DNA of 64,000 nucleotides from contig NC_091666.1 in the NCBI RefSeq assembly GCF_042453785.1, forward strand, positions 23,704,501 through 23,768,500. Reading direction: 5' to 3'. This document shows positions 1 through 11,346 of this stretch, one piece after another. Position numbers and translations under genes: made by a program. The DNA is from Malus domestica. Its lineage: Eukaryota; Streptophyta; Magnoliopsida; Rosales; Rosaceae. Each line of letters opens with the position of its first letter. Position 1 is the first letter of the stretch. The notes under the pieces are model-generated. The model was given only the letters and a program-made list of their open reading frames with translations. It was not told the origin of the DNA and made no database searches.

Positions 1-2199
1 ATGAGTAAAGCCCTTTTGCTCTCCAAACCTGAGGTTAGTGACACTCTCATTATCTATCCGTCGGTATCGGCTTCAGTAGTAAGTTCCGTTCTCATTCGAA
101 ATGATAGTAATGTCGAACGGCTTGTCTACTACGCTAGCAAAGCCTTACAAGATGTGGAGACACGATACTCCAACATTGAGAAATTGGCTCTAGCATTGGT
201 CATGTCTGCTCGAAATCTTCGCCCTTACTTCCAAACACACTCCATCATCGTGCTTACCAATCATCCTCTTCGACAAATACTTCAAAGTCCTGACACTTCC
301 GGGCAAATGATCAAATGGGCGATAGCATTGGGTGAGTTTGACATCTCCTACCAACCAAAGCCAGCTGAAAAGGGCCAAGCAGTGGCAGACTTCATCGCCG
401 ACTTCACATATCATGTTGACATTGTTTCTACGCCTAAAGAAGTGGTTTCATTACCCTTGGAAGCTCAGAAAATAGAAGCAACAGCCCTAGCATGGAGTCT
501 ATTTGTTGATGGCTCGTCCAACCAACAGGGTTGTGGAGCAGGACTAGTCCTTACGACCCTTGACAAAGTGGCGATGGAGTATGCTCTTCGTTTCAAATTT
601 AAGGCATCGAACAATGAGGCCGAATATTAAGCCCTCATAATAGGCTTACGTTTGGCCAAACACCTTGGGGTTAAACGAATTGATATCTTCAGTGACTCCC
701 AATTGGTGGTTAACCAGGTTACCAACAACTATGACGCTAAGGATAGCTCCATGGCAGCATATCTGGCACAAACACAATTGTTGCTCAAGCACTTCCACTA
801 CCAGATCACCTAAATTTCTCGAGCGGTAAACAGTCATGCAGATGCTTTGGCTCGCCTCGCCTCAGCGATGGAAAACAAGATTGGGAGAAAAATTCAGGTC
901 GAATTGTTGGCAGCACCAAGCACCATGTCTGCGGAAGTGTGCAACTTACAACAAGGAGATAGTTGGATTACCCCGATTTATAGATTCCTTACTCATGGCA
1001 CCCTTCCAAATGACAAAGTCCAAGCTAAGCAGATTCATTACAAGGCTACCCGTTACTTGATCATTAATGACCAACTCTACAAGCGGGGTTTTAACCTACT
1101 ATACCTAAGATGCCTTACGCCCGCAGAGGCGAAAACTGTCCTTCGGGAAATACATGAAGGAGTCTGCGGAGATCATGTTGGATCTCGATCCCTAGCACAT
1201 AAGGCTTTTCGTCAAGAATATTACTGGTCAACACTCCACCAAGGTGCCATCAGAATATCCCGCTCCTGTGATAAGTGTCAACGCTACGTAACTATTCCTC
1301 ACTCCCATCCCGAGCTGCTCACTCCTATGATCAGCCCTTGGCCCTTCGCCCAATGGGGACTTGATTTGATCGGCCCAATGTCTGCAGGGAAGGGCAAGGT
1401 TCGCTATGCAATCGTTGCAGTTGACTACTTCACAAAGTGGGCCGAAGTAGAACCATTGGCAACCAATACTAAGGCAAAAATAAAAGACTTCGTATGGAAG
1501 AACATCCTTTGCAAATTCGGCATTCCCAATGCGATAGTCACTGACAACGGGAGACAGTTCGACAACAATAAGTTCATGATGTTCTGCTCTAAGTTCAACA
1601 TCAACTTATGTTTTGCCTCCCCAGCTCATCCCCAGTCTAATGGACAAGTTGAAGCCATCAACAAAATAATCAAGCGAACTTTGAAAACCAGCTTAGACAA
1701 GGCTAAAGGTTGTTGGCCAGAATTTGTACCCCAAGTTCTTTGGTCATACCGCACTTCGTATCGAACATCAACAGGAGAAACCTCATTCTCACTTGCCTTT
1801 GGTACAAAGACAGTTGTCCCAATTGAGCTTGAGCAAGCAACGTTCCGAGTCCAGAACTACGTGCAAAGCGAAAATGACAAACAACTTACCCTCAACTTAG
1901 ATCTAGTCAAGGAACACAGAAACCAGGCTCACTTGAAAAATGTCGCCTACAAGCAGCGCATATTCAACTACTATGACTCAAGGGTCAAACCTCGTTCTTT
2001 CAAAGTGGGGGATTGGGTATTGAAGAAAAGATTACTCTGCGACAGAGTTCCGAGTGAAGGAACACTTAGTCCAAACTGGGATAGACCATTTGAAGTTGTT
2101 GGCATCAGTCGTCCTGGCTCCTACAAGCTTAGAAGCTCCGATGGCAAGACCCTTGGCCATCCATGGAAAGCTGATCACTTGAAGTACTATTACAAGTAA
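1..2199 (+). pseudogene. Ty3/gypsy pol: RT tail, RNase H domains, integrase (two nonsense codons)
   Basis: One frame runs from base 1 to the TAA at 2197-2199. It holds the RT-linked RNase H (about residues 1-135), a second RNase H starting at LFVDGSS (about 167-275), an H2C2 zinc-binding domain with a CDKC pair, and an integrase core with WGLDLIGPM, VTDNGRQF and GQVEAINK, that is the D, D and E of the catalytic triad. The frame is broken by TAA at 628-630, where family members usually have Glu in an NNEAEYEA-like motif, and TAA at 811-813, where Lys is expected before ISRAVNSHAD. There is no frameshift. Both stops need only one substitution, so this is a lightly decayed copy. The first ATG is internal to a longer polyprotein. 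Confidence 0.9.
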
Positions 2200-3143
2200 A
2201 CTCACATTGTACAAGTGTTAAGCTTCAGCCGTTCGGCATCCTATGTAACGAAGACTGTTTGACATGAATTCAATAAAGAGGTGATTTAGACAACTTGATT
2301 CTAATCCTCCTACATTCCTAGCAATGAAACACTCGGGTTCAAAGCTTCAACATGAATGCTTCCAACATGAAACAAATTCTAAGTATATGTCAAAAAGACT
2401 ATACAAATAAACGAACAGCTTCATAGTATATTCATTCAATCATACATTCCAACACATTTGTACATAAGCCAACTGTGCTTTGAAAGGGTTCAACATACTT
2501 TGTGTCATTCGACACTTGCTACAATATGCCTAGACACCTTGCCCTTATTCTCGCCAACCAGGTGATGAAATGTACAACCCGTACTCTAATATCATTTGGC
2601 AACTTGCCACTCATGCCACCAACCAGGTGAAGAAGGAACTCATCTTCATGCCACCAACTATTTTATGAAATGTACAACTCGTACTCTTCTTCATGCCACC
2701 AACTAGGTGATGAAATGTACAAACCGTACTCTAATATCATTTGGCAACTTGCCATTCATGCCACCAACCAGGTGAAGAATGAACTCATCCTTGTGCCACC
2801 AACCAGGTGATGAAATGTGATGAAAGGTGATGAAGGAACTCACCTTCGTACCACCAACCAAGTGATGAAAACAACTCACCATTCATTCCACCTACCAGAA
2901 GACGAGTGTTACAGCTTGTGCATGTGAACTCCTAGCATTCACAAATAATAAAAAACCCTGAACCTTGACAACTCAACTAGGGGAGCACTTATGCCCAACA
3001 AGAGTTATAGTCACCAACAAAGTCTTATTGCAAGCCAACAACAACTTCATTGCATGGCATACGAAGATTAAGCTATTCAACCCTCTTGCATTTGCTTCAA
3101 ACATTTCCCCTATGTAACAATGCAAACACTACAACTCGTAGAA
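2200..3143 (+). other. Noncoding 3' region of the Tat-like element with a diverged ~135-bp duplication
   Basis: No coding potential is seen. Between about 2555 and 2880 the motif ACCAACCAGGTGATGAAATG recurs, with a longer duplicated stretch whose copies begin near 2571 and 2706 (135 bp apart). A motif AGGGGAGCAC near 2980 resembles the purine tract seen before the LTR. Confidence 0.6.
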
Positions 3144-3713
3144 AGCTTCACACATTCTTGATCAAGACAGTGTGAAGCAAAACCAATTTATGGTGCCAAC
3201 AAGAGCTTCATCAAAGGAGTTCAACCATAATTCTCAAAAGCTTCACACACTCTTGATCAAGACAGTGTGAAGCAAAATTAATTTATGATGCCAACAAGAG
3301 CTTCATCAATGGAGGGCAACCACAATTCTCAAAAGCTTCACACACTTTTGATCAAGACAGTGTGAAGCAAAATCAATTTATGGTGCCAATAAGAGCTTCA
3401 TCAATGGAGGGCAACCACAATTCTCAAAAGCTTCACACACTTTTGATCAAGACAGTGTGAAGCAAAACTAATTTATGGTGCCAACAAGAGCTTCATCAAA
3501 GGAGGGCAACCACAATTCTCAAAAGCTTCACACACTATTGATCAAGACAGTGTAAAGCAAAACCAATTTATGGTGCCAACAAGAGCTTCATCAATAGAAG
3601 GCAACCACAATTCTCAAAAGCTTCACACACTCTTAATCAAGATAGTGCAAAGCAAAATCAATTCATGGTACCCAACAAAAGCTTTAACTCCAAAGCTTCA
3701 CCAACAAAAACTT
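3144..3713 (+). repeat. Tandem array, six ~95-bp units each with a near-palindrome
   Basis: Units start at 3144, 3239, 3334, 3429, 3524 and 3619, exactly 95 bp apart, each opening with AGCTTCACAC. The first 32 bases after AG form a near-perfect palindrome with arms CTTCACAC and GTGTGAAG around a TTGATCAA centre. The array lies between pol and the 3' LTR, where Tat-lineage elements are known to carry satellite-like 3' UTR repeats. Confidence 0.9.
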
Positions 3714-4316
3714 CATCAATAGAGGACAACTACAAATTCTCAAAAGCTTCACACTATCTTAATCAAGATAGTGTGAAGCAAAATCAATTCATGGTACGCA
3801 ACAAAAGCTTCAACTTCAAAGCTTCACCTACAAAGCTTCAACTCCAAAGCTTCACCTATAAAAGTTTGACCCACAAAAGCTTCACACTATCTTGATCGAG
3901 ATAGTGTGAAGCAAAATCAATTCATGGTGCCCAACAAAGCTTGACCTACAAAAACTTCACCCACAAAAGCTTGACACATAAAAGCTTGACCCACAAAAGC
4001 TTCACCGACAAAAGCTTGACCCACAAAAGCTTCACCTACAAAGGCTTGACCCACAAAAGCTTCACCTACCAGAAGTTTCACCCACAAAAGCTTCACCCAC
4101 AAAAGCTTAACCCACAAAAGTTTCACCTACAAAAGCTTGACCCACAAAAGCTTCACCTACAAAGCTTCAACACAAAAGTTTCACCTACAAAAGCTTCACA
4201 CTATATTGATCAAGATAGTGTGAAGCAAAATCAATTCATGGTGCCCAACAAAGCTTCAACCTCAAAGCTTCACCTACAAAGCTTCAACACAAAAGCTTCA
4301 CCTACAAAGCTTTAAA
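3714..4316 (+). repeat. Short-period array (~15 bp, AAAAGCTT core) with further palindrome copies
   Basis: From about 3840 to 4316 the sequence is built from roughly 15-bp units of the kind CACAAAAGCTTCACC / CACAAAAGCTTGACC. Three more copies of the palindrome from the preceding array occur at 3747-3778, 3880-3911 and about 4194-4225, the last two in a version where the arms match almost completely. Apparent ORFs on both strands here are periodic artefacts of the repeat. A TA/T-rich low-complexity tract follows to about 4390. Confidence 0.85.
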
Positions 4317-4833
4317 AATATATATATATATATATTTTTTTTTTATTTTTTTCAGAAATTCAAAAATTCAAAAATTCAAAAAAAAAAATTGCCTAGACCT
4401 CCTCTTATTTTGGGCCTAACAACTTTCATAACAAATATATATGAAGGAGTTTTGGGCTACCACTTAGAAAGGAAATGCCTCATTCGTCAACTTCCTCGAC
4501 CGGAGACTTGAGGGACTCCTACCATATGCTATTACACCTTGATACTCGGAAGTCTCACGACCACTCAGTGACTTGGATTTTTCAAGTCTCTAAACGAGAA
4601 GTTTTCCACACTCGGGAAATTAAGGGAGCACTACCTCAACCTACATGTTTCACTCACAAAGCTTCAACATACAAGTTTCAACAAAAGGAAAAATTCAAAG
4701 AACTTAGTGAAGAATGCCTTGGTGTATTTAACACAATACGTTGAAATGAAGCAAAGCTTGTTTATTGATATCTCAGATAAGTTACAAATATGTACATATA
4801 CATGAATCAAAATAAACAAACAAGAGGGAGCAT

Positions 4834-5508
4834 TCACAAAGGTTGCTTAGGAGAAGTCTCAGCAGTCGGCAGAGCCCCAGAAAGAGGAGGCACCAAAGGG
4901 TGATTATTCGGAGCCTCAATATTAAGCAGAACCCCAGAAAGAGGAGGCAGCGAAGGTTGATCATTTGGAGCTTCATTACGCGGTACATCCCCAAAAGACG
5001 AAGGCAATAAATGTCTTTGGAACAAACCCACAAACCTTTGATGATCAAGTAAAATCTAATCATCAGATTCCTGCAGCTAGTCGAGCTTCCTCTTCATATT
5101 TGTGGCATAGTCATGTGCGAGCCTGTGCAACTGTTTATTATCATGCTTGAGCCCTCTGATCTCCTGTTTGAGACTTATCACTTAAGCCGCCAATGATTCA
5201 ACTTGGCGGGTTCGAGCAAATAGGCGTTGGGCCATATTAGACACAGAACCTGCACATTGAACACTAAGAGTTAGAAAATCCTTAACAATCAACTCATCAG
5301 ACCGTTTGGAAAGTAGTCTATTATCTTTGGGAGTGAGAAGGTTCATGGCCACCACCGCAGCGATCATCTCATTCTTTATCACATAGTCCCAAACGGTAAG
5401 AGGACCAGTAGGAGATAAGAATGATGGGTGCCATATGTTGTCTTGAGAAGGCATGGCTGCCTCTTCACCAAAGTTCAAGTCAAAACGACGGTCGGATGGG
5501 CCATACAT
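4834..5508 (-). pseudogene. Antisense accessory ORF of the Tat-like element, broken copy
   Basis: Read on the minus strand, opposite to pol, this aligns over its whole length with the intact ORF at 55534-56208. It begins MYGPSDRRFDLN and ends SPKQPL. Compared with the intact copy it has a premature TAA after VESLAA (5182-5184) and further in-frame TAG codons in the predicted coiled-coil segment, but no frameshift, so it is decaying by substitution. The protein has no enzyme motif that I recognise. It is likely to be an accessory product of the retroelement and not a host gene. Confidence 0.7.
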
Positions 5509-5894
5509 TCTCAGAAATGATGAATGAGAAATGAAGTGCAATAAATCTCTGAAGTAAGGGGAAAATTCCTACAAGCAATAACTCTCTGAATGTACTTCTT
5601 GCACACAATTGCTGCCCTTATAAAAGAAATAGCAACAGGGCCGTTGGTTCAAAAATCGAAGAGGCACCACTCTCCGGATTTTGAAGAGGCATCACTTTCC
5701 ACACGCAACATCATCTCCTCGGGTACCACAGATAACTTTGCCAAAGATCTCTGACAAAGTTTAGACACATAAATTTTGAAGATCCAGCTACCCTACTATT
5801 ACCCACAAGGGTAAAGGAACAGCACCACTGCTTGATAACTAGAAAGTCTCAATGTGTGTCAACCTCCGTGCTCCGTGGCAAGGCATACTGGAAA

Positions 5895-6215
5895 AAATGT
5901 CTAACCTTTACTCACATTCGAGAAAACACTCCCAACAAGATTGCTTGCTCAAAAATCAAAGAGGCACCACTCTCCGAATCTCAATAGCCAGACTCCCAAC
6001 AAGATTACTTTCTCAAAAAATCGAAGAGGCACTGCTCTCTGAATCTCAAGAGCCAGACTCCCAACAGGATTGCTTTCTCAAAAATTGAAGAGGCACCATT
6101 CTCCGAATCTCGAGAGCCAGATCCCCGACATGATTGTTTGTTCGAAAACCGAAGAGGCATCGCTCTCTGAACTTCGAGAGCCATATTTCCTTGGATAAAG
6201 CTTGTCTGCAATCTT
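5895..6215 (+). repeat. ~64-bp tandem repeats in the Tat-like element 3' region
   Basis: GAGGCA-anchored units begin near 5961, 6026, 6090 and 6154, spaced 64-65 bp, each with an AAAATCGAAGAGGCA-like part, a TCTCCGAATCTC part and a GCCAGACTCCCAACA part. The same monomer, inverted and much expanded, is found at about 53400-55390. Confidence 0.8.
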
Positions 6216-7488
6216 CACACGCAACATTAGCTTTCCAGATATCACATACCACTTTTTCAAAGTGCTCTGACAAAGTTAAACCACGTGAAGCTTACAGCTC
6301 CCACTACATTGCTACGACCAAGAAGGGTAAATGAATAGCATTACTACTTATTGTTAGGGAGACTCTTATATATGTCGACATCCATCCTCCACGGATAGGT
6401 AGACCTGCAAAAATGCTCAACCCTTCCTCATATCTAAGAGGGCACTCCCAACGAAGCCTCTCGAAATACTCAGTTTTCTTCCCCCGCCAATAATACCTAT
6501 GTAAACCAGCCACACTAGAGCAAGAGTATCTCATATCATCAGGGTCAAAGCCAAGAGTATCCCATATCATGTTTTTTCCCTGTCTTTTCTTTTACCTTTG
6601 TTCTTACCTGCAAGACAAGGAGAAAGCGAGCAATCAGTCAGCACTTAGAATCAAGCTTCCAGTCAGGAACTGACTGCCTGGAACCCCTTGCCTGATTACT
6701 TACTTGGTATTGCGCTCGAGTACTCATCTTCAACATCTTATGCTTCCAGAAAAGATACCACATCTGCTTGAGGAACAGATATGGCAAGTGAGAAAGATAC
6801 AAAAAAACATGTGGAGACAAGCGCAACGGAACACGTGCTGATTCATCTATTACTTCGTCAACAGCAAAAGTATCCCATATCATCAAGGTCGAACGCACTC
6901 TTGATTTGATGGACTTGTTTTGACTCTCAAATTCTTGAGTTGGCCTTATACTCTAGAGGAAACCAGAAAACCCTCCAGCCCAGTTCAAAAATAAGCATGT
7001 GGAAAGTTACTTCTTCAAAAGCAAAAGTACCTCATATCATCTATTCTCCATTTGCTTCTCCTTATCCTTATTGCTGTTTACGACACAAGGAGAATGAGAA
7101 CAATCAACCGGAAGCCGAAGTCGAACCTCTGATCCAGGTTGCTTGCTTGGAAGTCTGATTGTTTACCTTGTTTGTTACCTCTTTCAGCAAATGTCCTAGC
7201 TCGGCGACTTGGGGGACTCCTACTATAGGGTTTTGTATCACACTTGACCAAGCCTGAAACTACAAGTAAGCTTCAAGTGAAATTGATACATTACCTTGTG
7301 CATCTTCATCGGTTAAAGATACCACCCCTGGATGGAGGAAAAATACTTCCAGAAAAGATGCCACAGCTACGTATGAGACAAATAAGGCAAGTGAAAATGA
7401 TACCACATTTCGGTACTTAGAAGTTTGGTGATTACTCAATGGATTGGATCTTGCAAGTCCCCAACCGAGGAGCTTCCCTCAATCGGGA
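6216..7488 (+). other. Noncoding 3' region of the Tat-like element before the LTR
   Basis: No gene is seen. Most of the stretch has an inverted homologue in 52240-53400, which marks it as element sequence. A purine-rich motif ACTTGGGGGACT near 7210 resembles the tract before the LTR and is an alternative LTR boundary. Confidence 0.6.
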
Positions 7489-7502
7489 ACTTAGGGGAGC
7501 AC
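7489..7502 (+). promoter_or_regulatory. Polypurine tract before 3' LTR
   Basis: The purine-rich run TTAGGGGAGCAC lies immediately before TGTTTGTACC. Its position fits the plus-strand primer of an LTR retrotransposon. Confidence 0.5.
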
Positions 7503-8017
7503 TGTTTGTACCATACTTGACCAATCTCGAAACTACTGAGCACCGGTCAATGTTATACCTTCAAGGACCCAGAAGAGTTTCCCTCCAACAAGAAGGCAAA
7601 TCACAGCACAACACGTGTTGACATCAGAAGCCAATCATAGCGCGACATGTGTCAACATCAGAAGCCAATCACAACACAACACGTGTCAATGTAAGAATGA
7701 AACTAGAAACTCTCTTCTATAAATAGAGATCATTCTCTCACAATATGGCCGAATGTCATTTGTACTAAATCATTCACTAGTACTCACTAAAGGAGAGCTT
7801 GAACCTATGTACTTGTGTAAACCCTTCACAATTAATAAGAACTCCTCTACTCCGTGGACGTAGCCAATCTAGGTAAACCACGTACATCTTGTGTTTGCTT
7901 CCCTGTCCCTATCCATTTACATACTTATCCACACTAGTGACCGGAGCAATCTAGCGAAGGTCACAAACTTAACACTTTCTGTTGTACCAAAGTCCTCACT
8001 GATTTTGTGCATCAACA
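7503..8017 (+). repeat. Probable 3' LTR of the Tat-like element
   Basis: The segment starts TGTTTGTACC and ends GTGCATCAACA, giving TGTT/AACA inverted ends and a length of 515 bp. It contains a TATAAATA box at 7718-7725, as expected for a U3 promoter. A homologous stretch lies inverted at about 52001-52245, lacking the last 50 bp and the U3 part. The start is inferred from the purine tract and TG; the 5' LTR is outside the window so the boundary is unproved. Confidence 0.55.
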
Positions 8018-9539
8018 AACCTAAACAAAGGTATGCCATCTTGTTTGTAGGAGTTAGCGACCTCATATTAACCATAAAATAACCATTTGTGATAAAAATC
8101 CCGTTAGTAAAAATAAACCAAGATAGATTATACAAAAACCAATTACAAAGCTATAATCCTCAATGCACGGAGTGGCATGACCAACTAGTTGGTTCTCCTA
8201 CTATATTTTTGGGGGTGGGAAAAGCAAGATTTTGGGCGTAGGGTGGATATTTGAGTCTTGTATCGACCCTGGATGGATAAGATTTTGGATGGAAATGGGG
8301 CCTACTTTGTTAGCAAACCCTTGTGAAAATGAGACATCGAGAAATTTTTAGTTGTGACGGAAATACGGATTGTACACTACGTGTTTTTATTTAAGTGGTG
8401 GAAAATGTTAATTTTTAAGTTATTAACATTTTAACACACATAACCCACCATTTATATAGAGACACGTGGTATACCATTTCGTGTGACGGTCACACTGAAA
8501 AATCTCTCGAACAACAGGGCTTGTGCATTAATTTTACTAACACGCGATTATCCAATGTGGCACAGCACACGGTAGAACGAAAATGTGCATAAGTGATTTT
8601 ATGACCATTGTCATCCATCGGTTGTTGCTCCTCTTGGGTTATTTTTATAATCTAATTTAATCAATTTTAACGGTAATAAAAATTTCAATGGTTCAAATTT
8701 AAATCCAACGATCAAAATATTATTATTAATTAATTCAAATCATATCCAACACCAAAACTTTATAAAATTCCAATCCATTTAAGTGTAATCCATAGAAAAA
8801 TCAATTTTTTTTATTGAAATTTGAATTTTTACATCAAAAGGTTCGTAAAAATAAAACAAGATAGATAATACAAAAACTAATTTCAAAATTATTAGGAAAC
8901 AAAAAAAAATTAAAGAAATACAAAAGTTAACGAATTAAAAGTTGAGGGTGAGAATTATAGGTCCTTTACCTTGGAAGAAAAAGCTAACCAACCTCATACA
9001 TATGAATGAATAGTTAAAAATACATGGCTAAATTTTGGGATCGGTTGGAGATAGTACAAGTTTTCCCATCCATGGTTGAGCAAATTTTGGTCTTATTTTG
9101 AGGACCTGTGAGGACCAATTACAGATTATATAAATTTAGATTCAAATGCTTAAAATATTTCACCACTTCAGTTCTCATAGAAGGAGAAGTTGTGAGCTAA
9201 GAAGAAGAAGGAAATGCTTTATGTAATAAGAAGTTAGATTGATAGGAACGTACTCGCGGGAAAGGAACTCTAGTCAAGATGAATTTGGTAGGTCAAAAGA
9301 GCGGGAACCAAAAGAAGAAAGGTGATCAATAGCCTATTGAAACTGGAGCAAGGAATGACCTATCTGAAAGTGACTAGCTCGCTTTGAAACTGGAATTCTA
9401 TAAGTAAGACCTACCTTCAAGAGTTCAGACTACCTCAAGTTCAGTTCAACTGGGCTAAAGGCACTCATTTCTTCTATAGACAACTTTATGGATTTTAAGT
9501 TAGTTTTGCTTTATTGAATTGTCAAATATTTTATGCCTT
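8018..9539. other. AT-rich intergenic sequence with a foldback element
   Basis: No gene is recognised. 8337-8510 is an inverted repeat: its left arm (CGAGAAATTTTTAGTTGTGA...) and right arm (...CACTGAAAAATCTCTCG) pair, and the inner arms with ACGTGT/ACACGT also pair, which suggests a MITE. The rest is low-complexity AT-rich sequence. Confidence 0.5.
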
Positions 9540-9670
9540 TGTGACACACCCCGATTTGGAATGTCTACTAGGACTCCGAATCGAGCTGTGCTGGCCGACA
9601 CTAAGAAGGTGACGAAGCCAACACAACTTGATTTGGAGTCCTAGTGGACATTCCGAATCGAGGTGTGTCA
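9540..9670. repeat. 131-bp near-palindrome, TGTGACACACC...GGTGTGTCA
   Basis: The first ~42 bases and the last ~42 bases are inverted copies around a ~45-bp centre. The segment ends TGTGTCA directly before ATTTGGTATCAGAGCC, which is where the 5' LTR of the neighbouring Cassandra element would end. It may be a small LTR-like terminus, or a foldback element that replaced the 5' LTR. Confidence 0.6.
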
Positions 9671-10041
9671 ATTTGGTATCAGAGCCAATCCTTGGCCGGA
9701 AATGTGCTGAGGAGGACATTGGGCCCCTAAGGGGGGTGGATTGTAACATCCCACATCGCCTAGGGGAGTGGATCCTACAAGCCTTATATGTATATTCTCA
9801 TCTCTACCTAACATGAGGCCTTTTGGGAGCTCACTGGCTTCGAGTTCCGTAGGAACTTCGAAGTTAAGCGAGAAATGGGCCAGAGCATTCCCAAGATGGG
9901 TGACCCATTGGGAAGTTATGTTCTCGTGTGAGTTTTCAGAAACAAAACCACGAGGGCGTGATCGGGGCCAAAAGCAAACAATATCGTGCTACGGTAAAGT
10001 CGAGCCCATGATGTGGTGAGGGCCTGGGCTGGGATGTGACA
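9671..10041 (+). mobile_element. Cassandra-type TRIM: primer site, short internal domain and one LTR
   Basis: TGGTATCAGAGCC at about 9674 is the classical binding site for initiator tRNA-Met. A short internal part follows, then the purine tract CTAAGGGGGGTGGAT, then an LTR at 9742-10041 (300 bp, TGTAACATCCCACATCG to GGGATGTGACA). The LTR contains a stretch similar to plant 5S rRNA. These are the defining traits of Cassandra, a non-coding terminal-repeat retrotransposon in miniature transcribed from 5S-type internal promoters. A matching 5' LTR is not present; a short palindrome stands in its place. Confidence 0.85.
9819..9935 (+). promoter_or_regulatory. 5S rRNA-like Pol III promoter inside the Cassandra LTR
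   Basis: CGAAGTTAAGCGAG (about 9858-9871) corresponds to the 5S A-box region and GATGGGTGACC...GGGAAGT (about 9895-9916) to the 5S C-box. The order and spacing match plant 5S rRNA, while the flanks diverge, so this is a retroelement promoter and not a functional 5S gene. Confidence 0.8.
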
Positions 10042-10791
10042 TTTTAAACCTAAACAATATAATTTTGTGGCTAATATGCATTTGGTCATCACAGGTCCTC
10101 AAAATGAGAATCTTAAGCCATTTCCAATGGAGAGGGTTTGCATGTCCAAAACCCAAAAAACTCATATTCAATTTATGACTAAGTTATAATTCTATAAAAT
10201 CCACAAGACCATTTTTTGACCAAAGGGGCATCAGAGTGCCCAAATGTAGCCCCCTTAGTTTTTTTTTTTTTTTGGCTCATATCCTCAATTGTAATAATTA
10301 ATTTAAATTAATGGTTAGAATTGAAAAGAAGTTTAATTAAATTAACCAATAAATAAATTATAAACTTGAAATTAATAAATGATTGAGGGAATTATGTTTA
10401 ACTCATTCAGTTGAAGATAATATATAAGTATGGTTTGACAATATTTATTTAAAAATAATTTTTACATGGCTATGATTTTGACAAAACTATATTTAGCCAT
10501 TTTCAGTTAAAGATGGCCTTAGAATATGTATTGATGGAAAGGGATCTTATTCGGATCCTTGAAATTTGATCCAACGGCTAAAAATACGGACATACTTTAA
10601 AAATTATAATAACTTTAGCCGTTAGATCAAATTTCAAATACCCGGATCCCTTTCCTGTATCGATGAACTGGGTTGACACATCCAATGCCAAGTCAGCATG
10701 GGCCTTTATTTAAATCACAGGCCCATTTATCTCTCTCAATGGATTCCCAAAATTCAAGACATCCAGCGGTAGCACACCTTTCCGGCCTCTC
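10042..10791. other. Intergenic sequence and upstream region of the UIEF-type gene, with a foldback element
   Basis: A poly-T tract lies near 10259. 10525-10664 is an inverted repeat (arms GGAAAGGGATC... and ...GGATCCCTTTCC, inner arms TTTGATCCAACGGCTAAA and its partner), probably a MITE close to the promoter of the next gene. Confidence 0.55.
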
Positions 10792-10798
10792 TATAAAT
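10792..10798 (+). promoter_or_regulatory. TATA box of the UIEF-type gene
   Basis: CTATAAATCC is followed by a CT-repeat leader (about 10812-10832) and by CCCTAACCCTAA at about 10846, a telo-box-like motif common in promoters of plant genes for RNA handling and translation. The first intron lies in the 5' UTR: donor at 10921 (CCG|GTAACC), acceptor at 11346, directly before the ATG. Confidence 0.6.
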
Positions 10799-11346
10799 CC
10801 CCCACCCCCCTCCTCTCTCTCTCTCTCTCTCTCAATCTCCCCAAAGCCCTAACCCTAATTCTGTGCAATATCTCCGCTCGATTCACTATTCGTAATCGAA
10901 TTTCTGCCCTCCAATAACCGGTAACCTTCCGTTTCCAAAGCCTCTGTAATGTTGTGTTGATTTGTGCAAGGTTTTGCAGCTTCCAGCTGAAGTTTTAGAT
11001 GCATTATCCCTTTGGTTTCTGAGAAAAATTGAAGGAAAGCAATTTGATTTTTCCATGCGTTAGTTTTGGTTGCGATTGAGGGCTTAAAATTTGAGTCTTT
11101 GGATTCGATTTAGGTATTTTTTGGGTTTTTTATTGAACGAATAATAAATTTGATATTTTATTTTGATTTCTGTTTCTGATTTTTGTAACTTTCTTAGTAC
11201 CCAATCAGTATTATTGTTGTATTTTCATCTTCGGTTATAAAATTAACTTTTTCATGATTGTTTGGGTTTATTATCGCATATAGTGTTTATTTTCATGCTT
11301 TTCTGTCGATTTAGATGTGTGAACTTATTTTTCGGTTTTTCTGCAG

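Larger units (their letters stand above)
1..8017 (+). mobile_element. 3' part of a Ty3/gypsy LTR retrotransposon (Tat-like), 5' end outside window
   Basis: The order on the plus strand is pol 3' end (1-2199), a long noncoding region with several tandem arrays (about 2570-4316), an ORF on the opposite strand (5508-4834), a second array (about 5895-6215), a purine-rich tract and a terminal repeat (7503-8017). A second RNase H domain before integrase, a long hypervariable 3' region and an antisense extra ORF are known traits of the plant Tat lineage (Ogre, Retand, Grande). The element enters from the left, so its 5' LTR, gag and most of RT are not visible. A diverged copy of its 3' region lies inverted at 52001-56479. 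Lineage assignment is inference from architecture. Confidence 0.75.

Noticed and set aside
3917-4126. Minus-strand ORF rich in repeated KLLWV and AFVGQ units
   Set aside because: It is produced by the ~15-bp tandem array, whose period is a multiple of three. The opposite strand gives an equally periodic frame.
4475-4744. 89-codon plus-strand ORF after the tandem arrays
   Set aside because: It lies within the element's noncoding 3' region, has no domain, and includes repeat-unit sequence.
9819-9935. Functional 5S rRNA gene
   Set aside because: Only the internal promoter boxes match well; the ends and stems diverge and it sits inside a Cassandra LTR.
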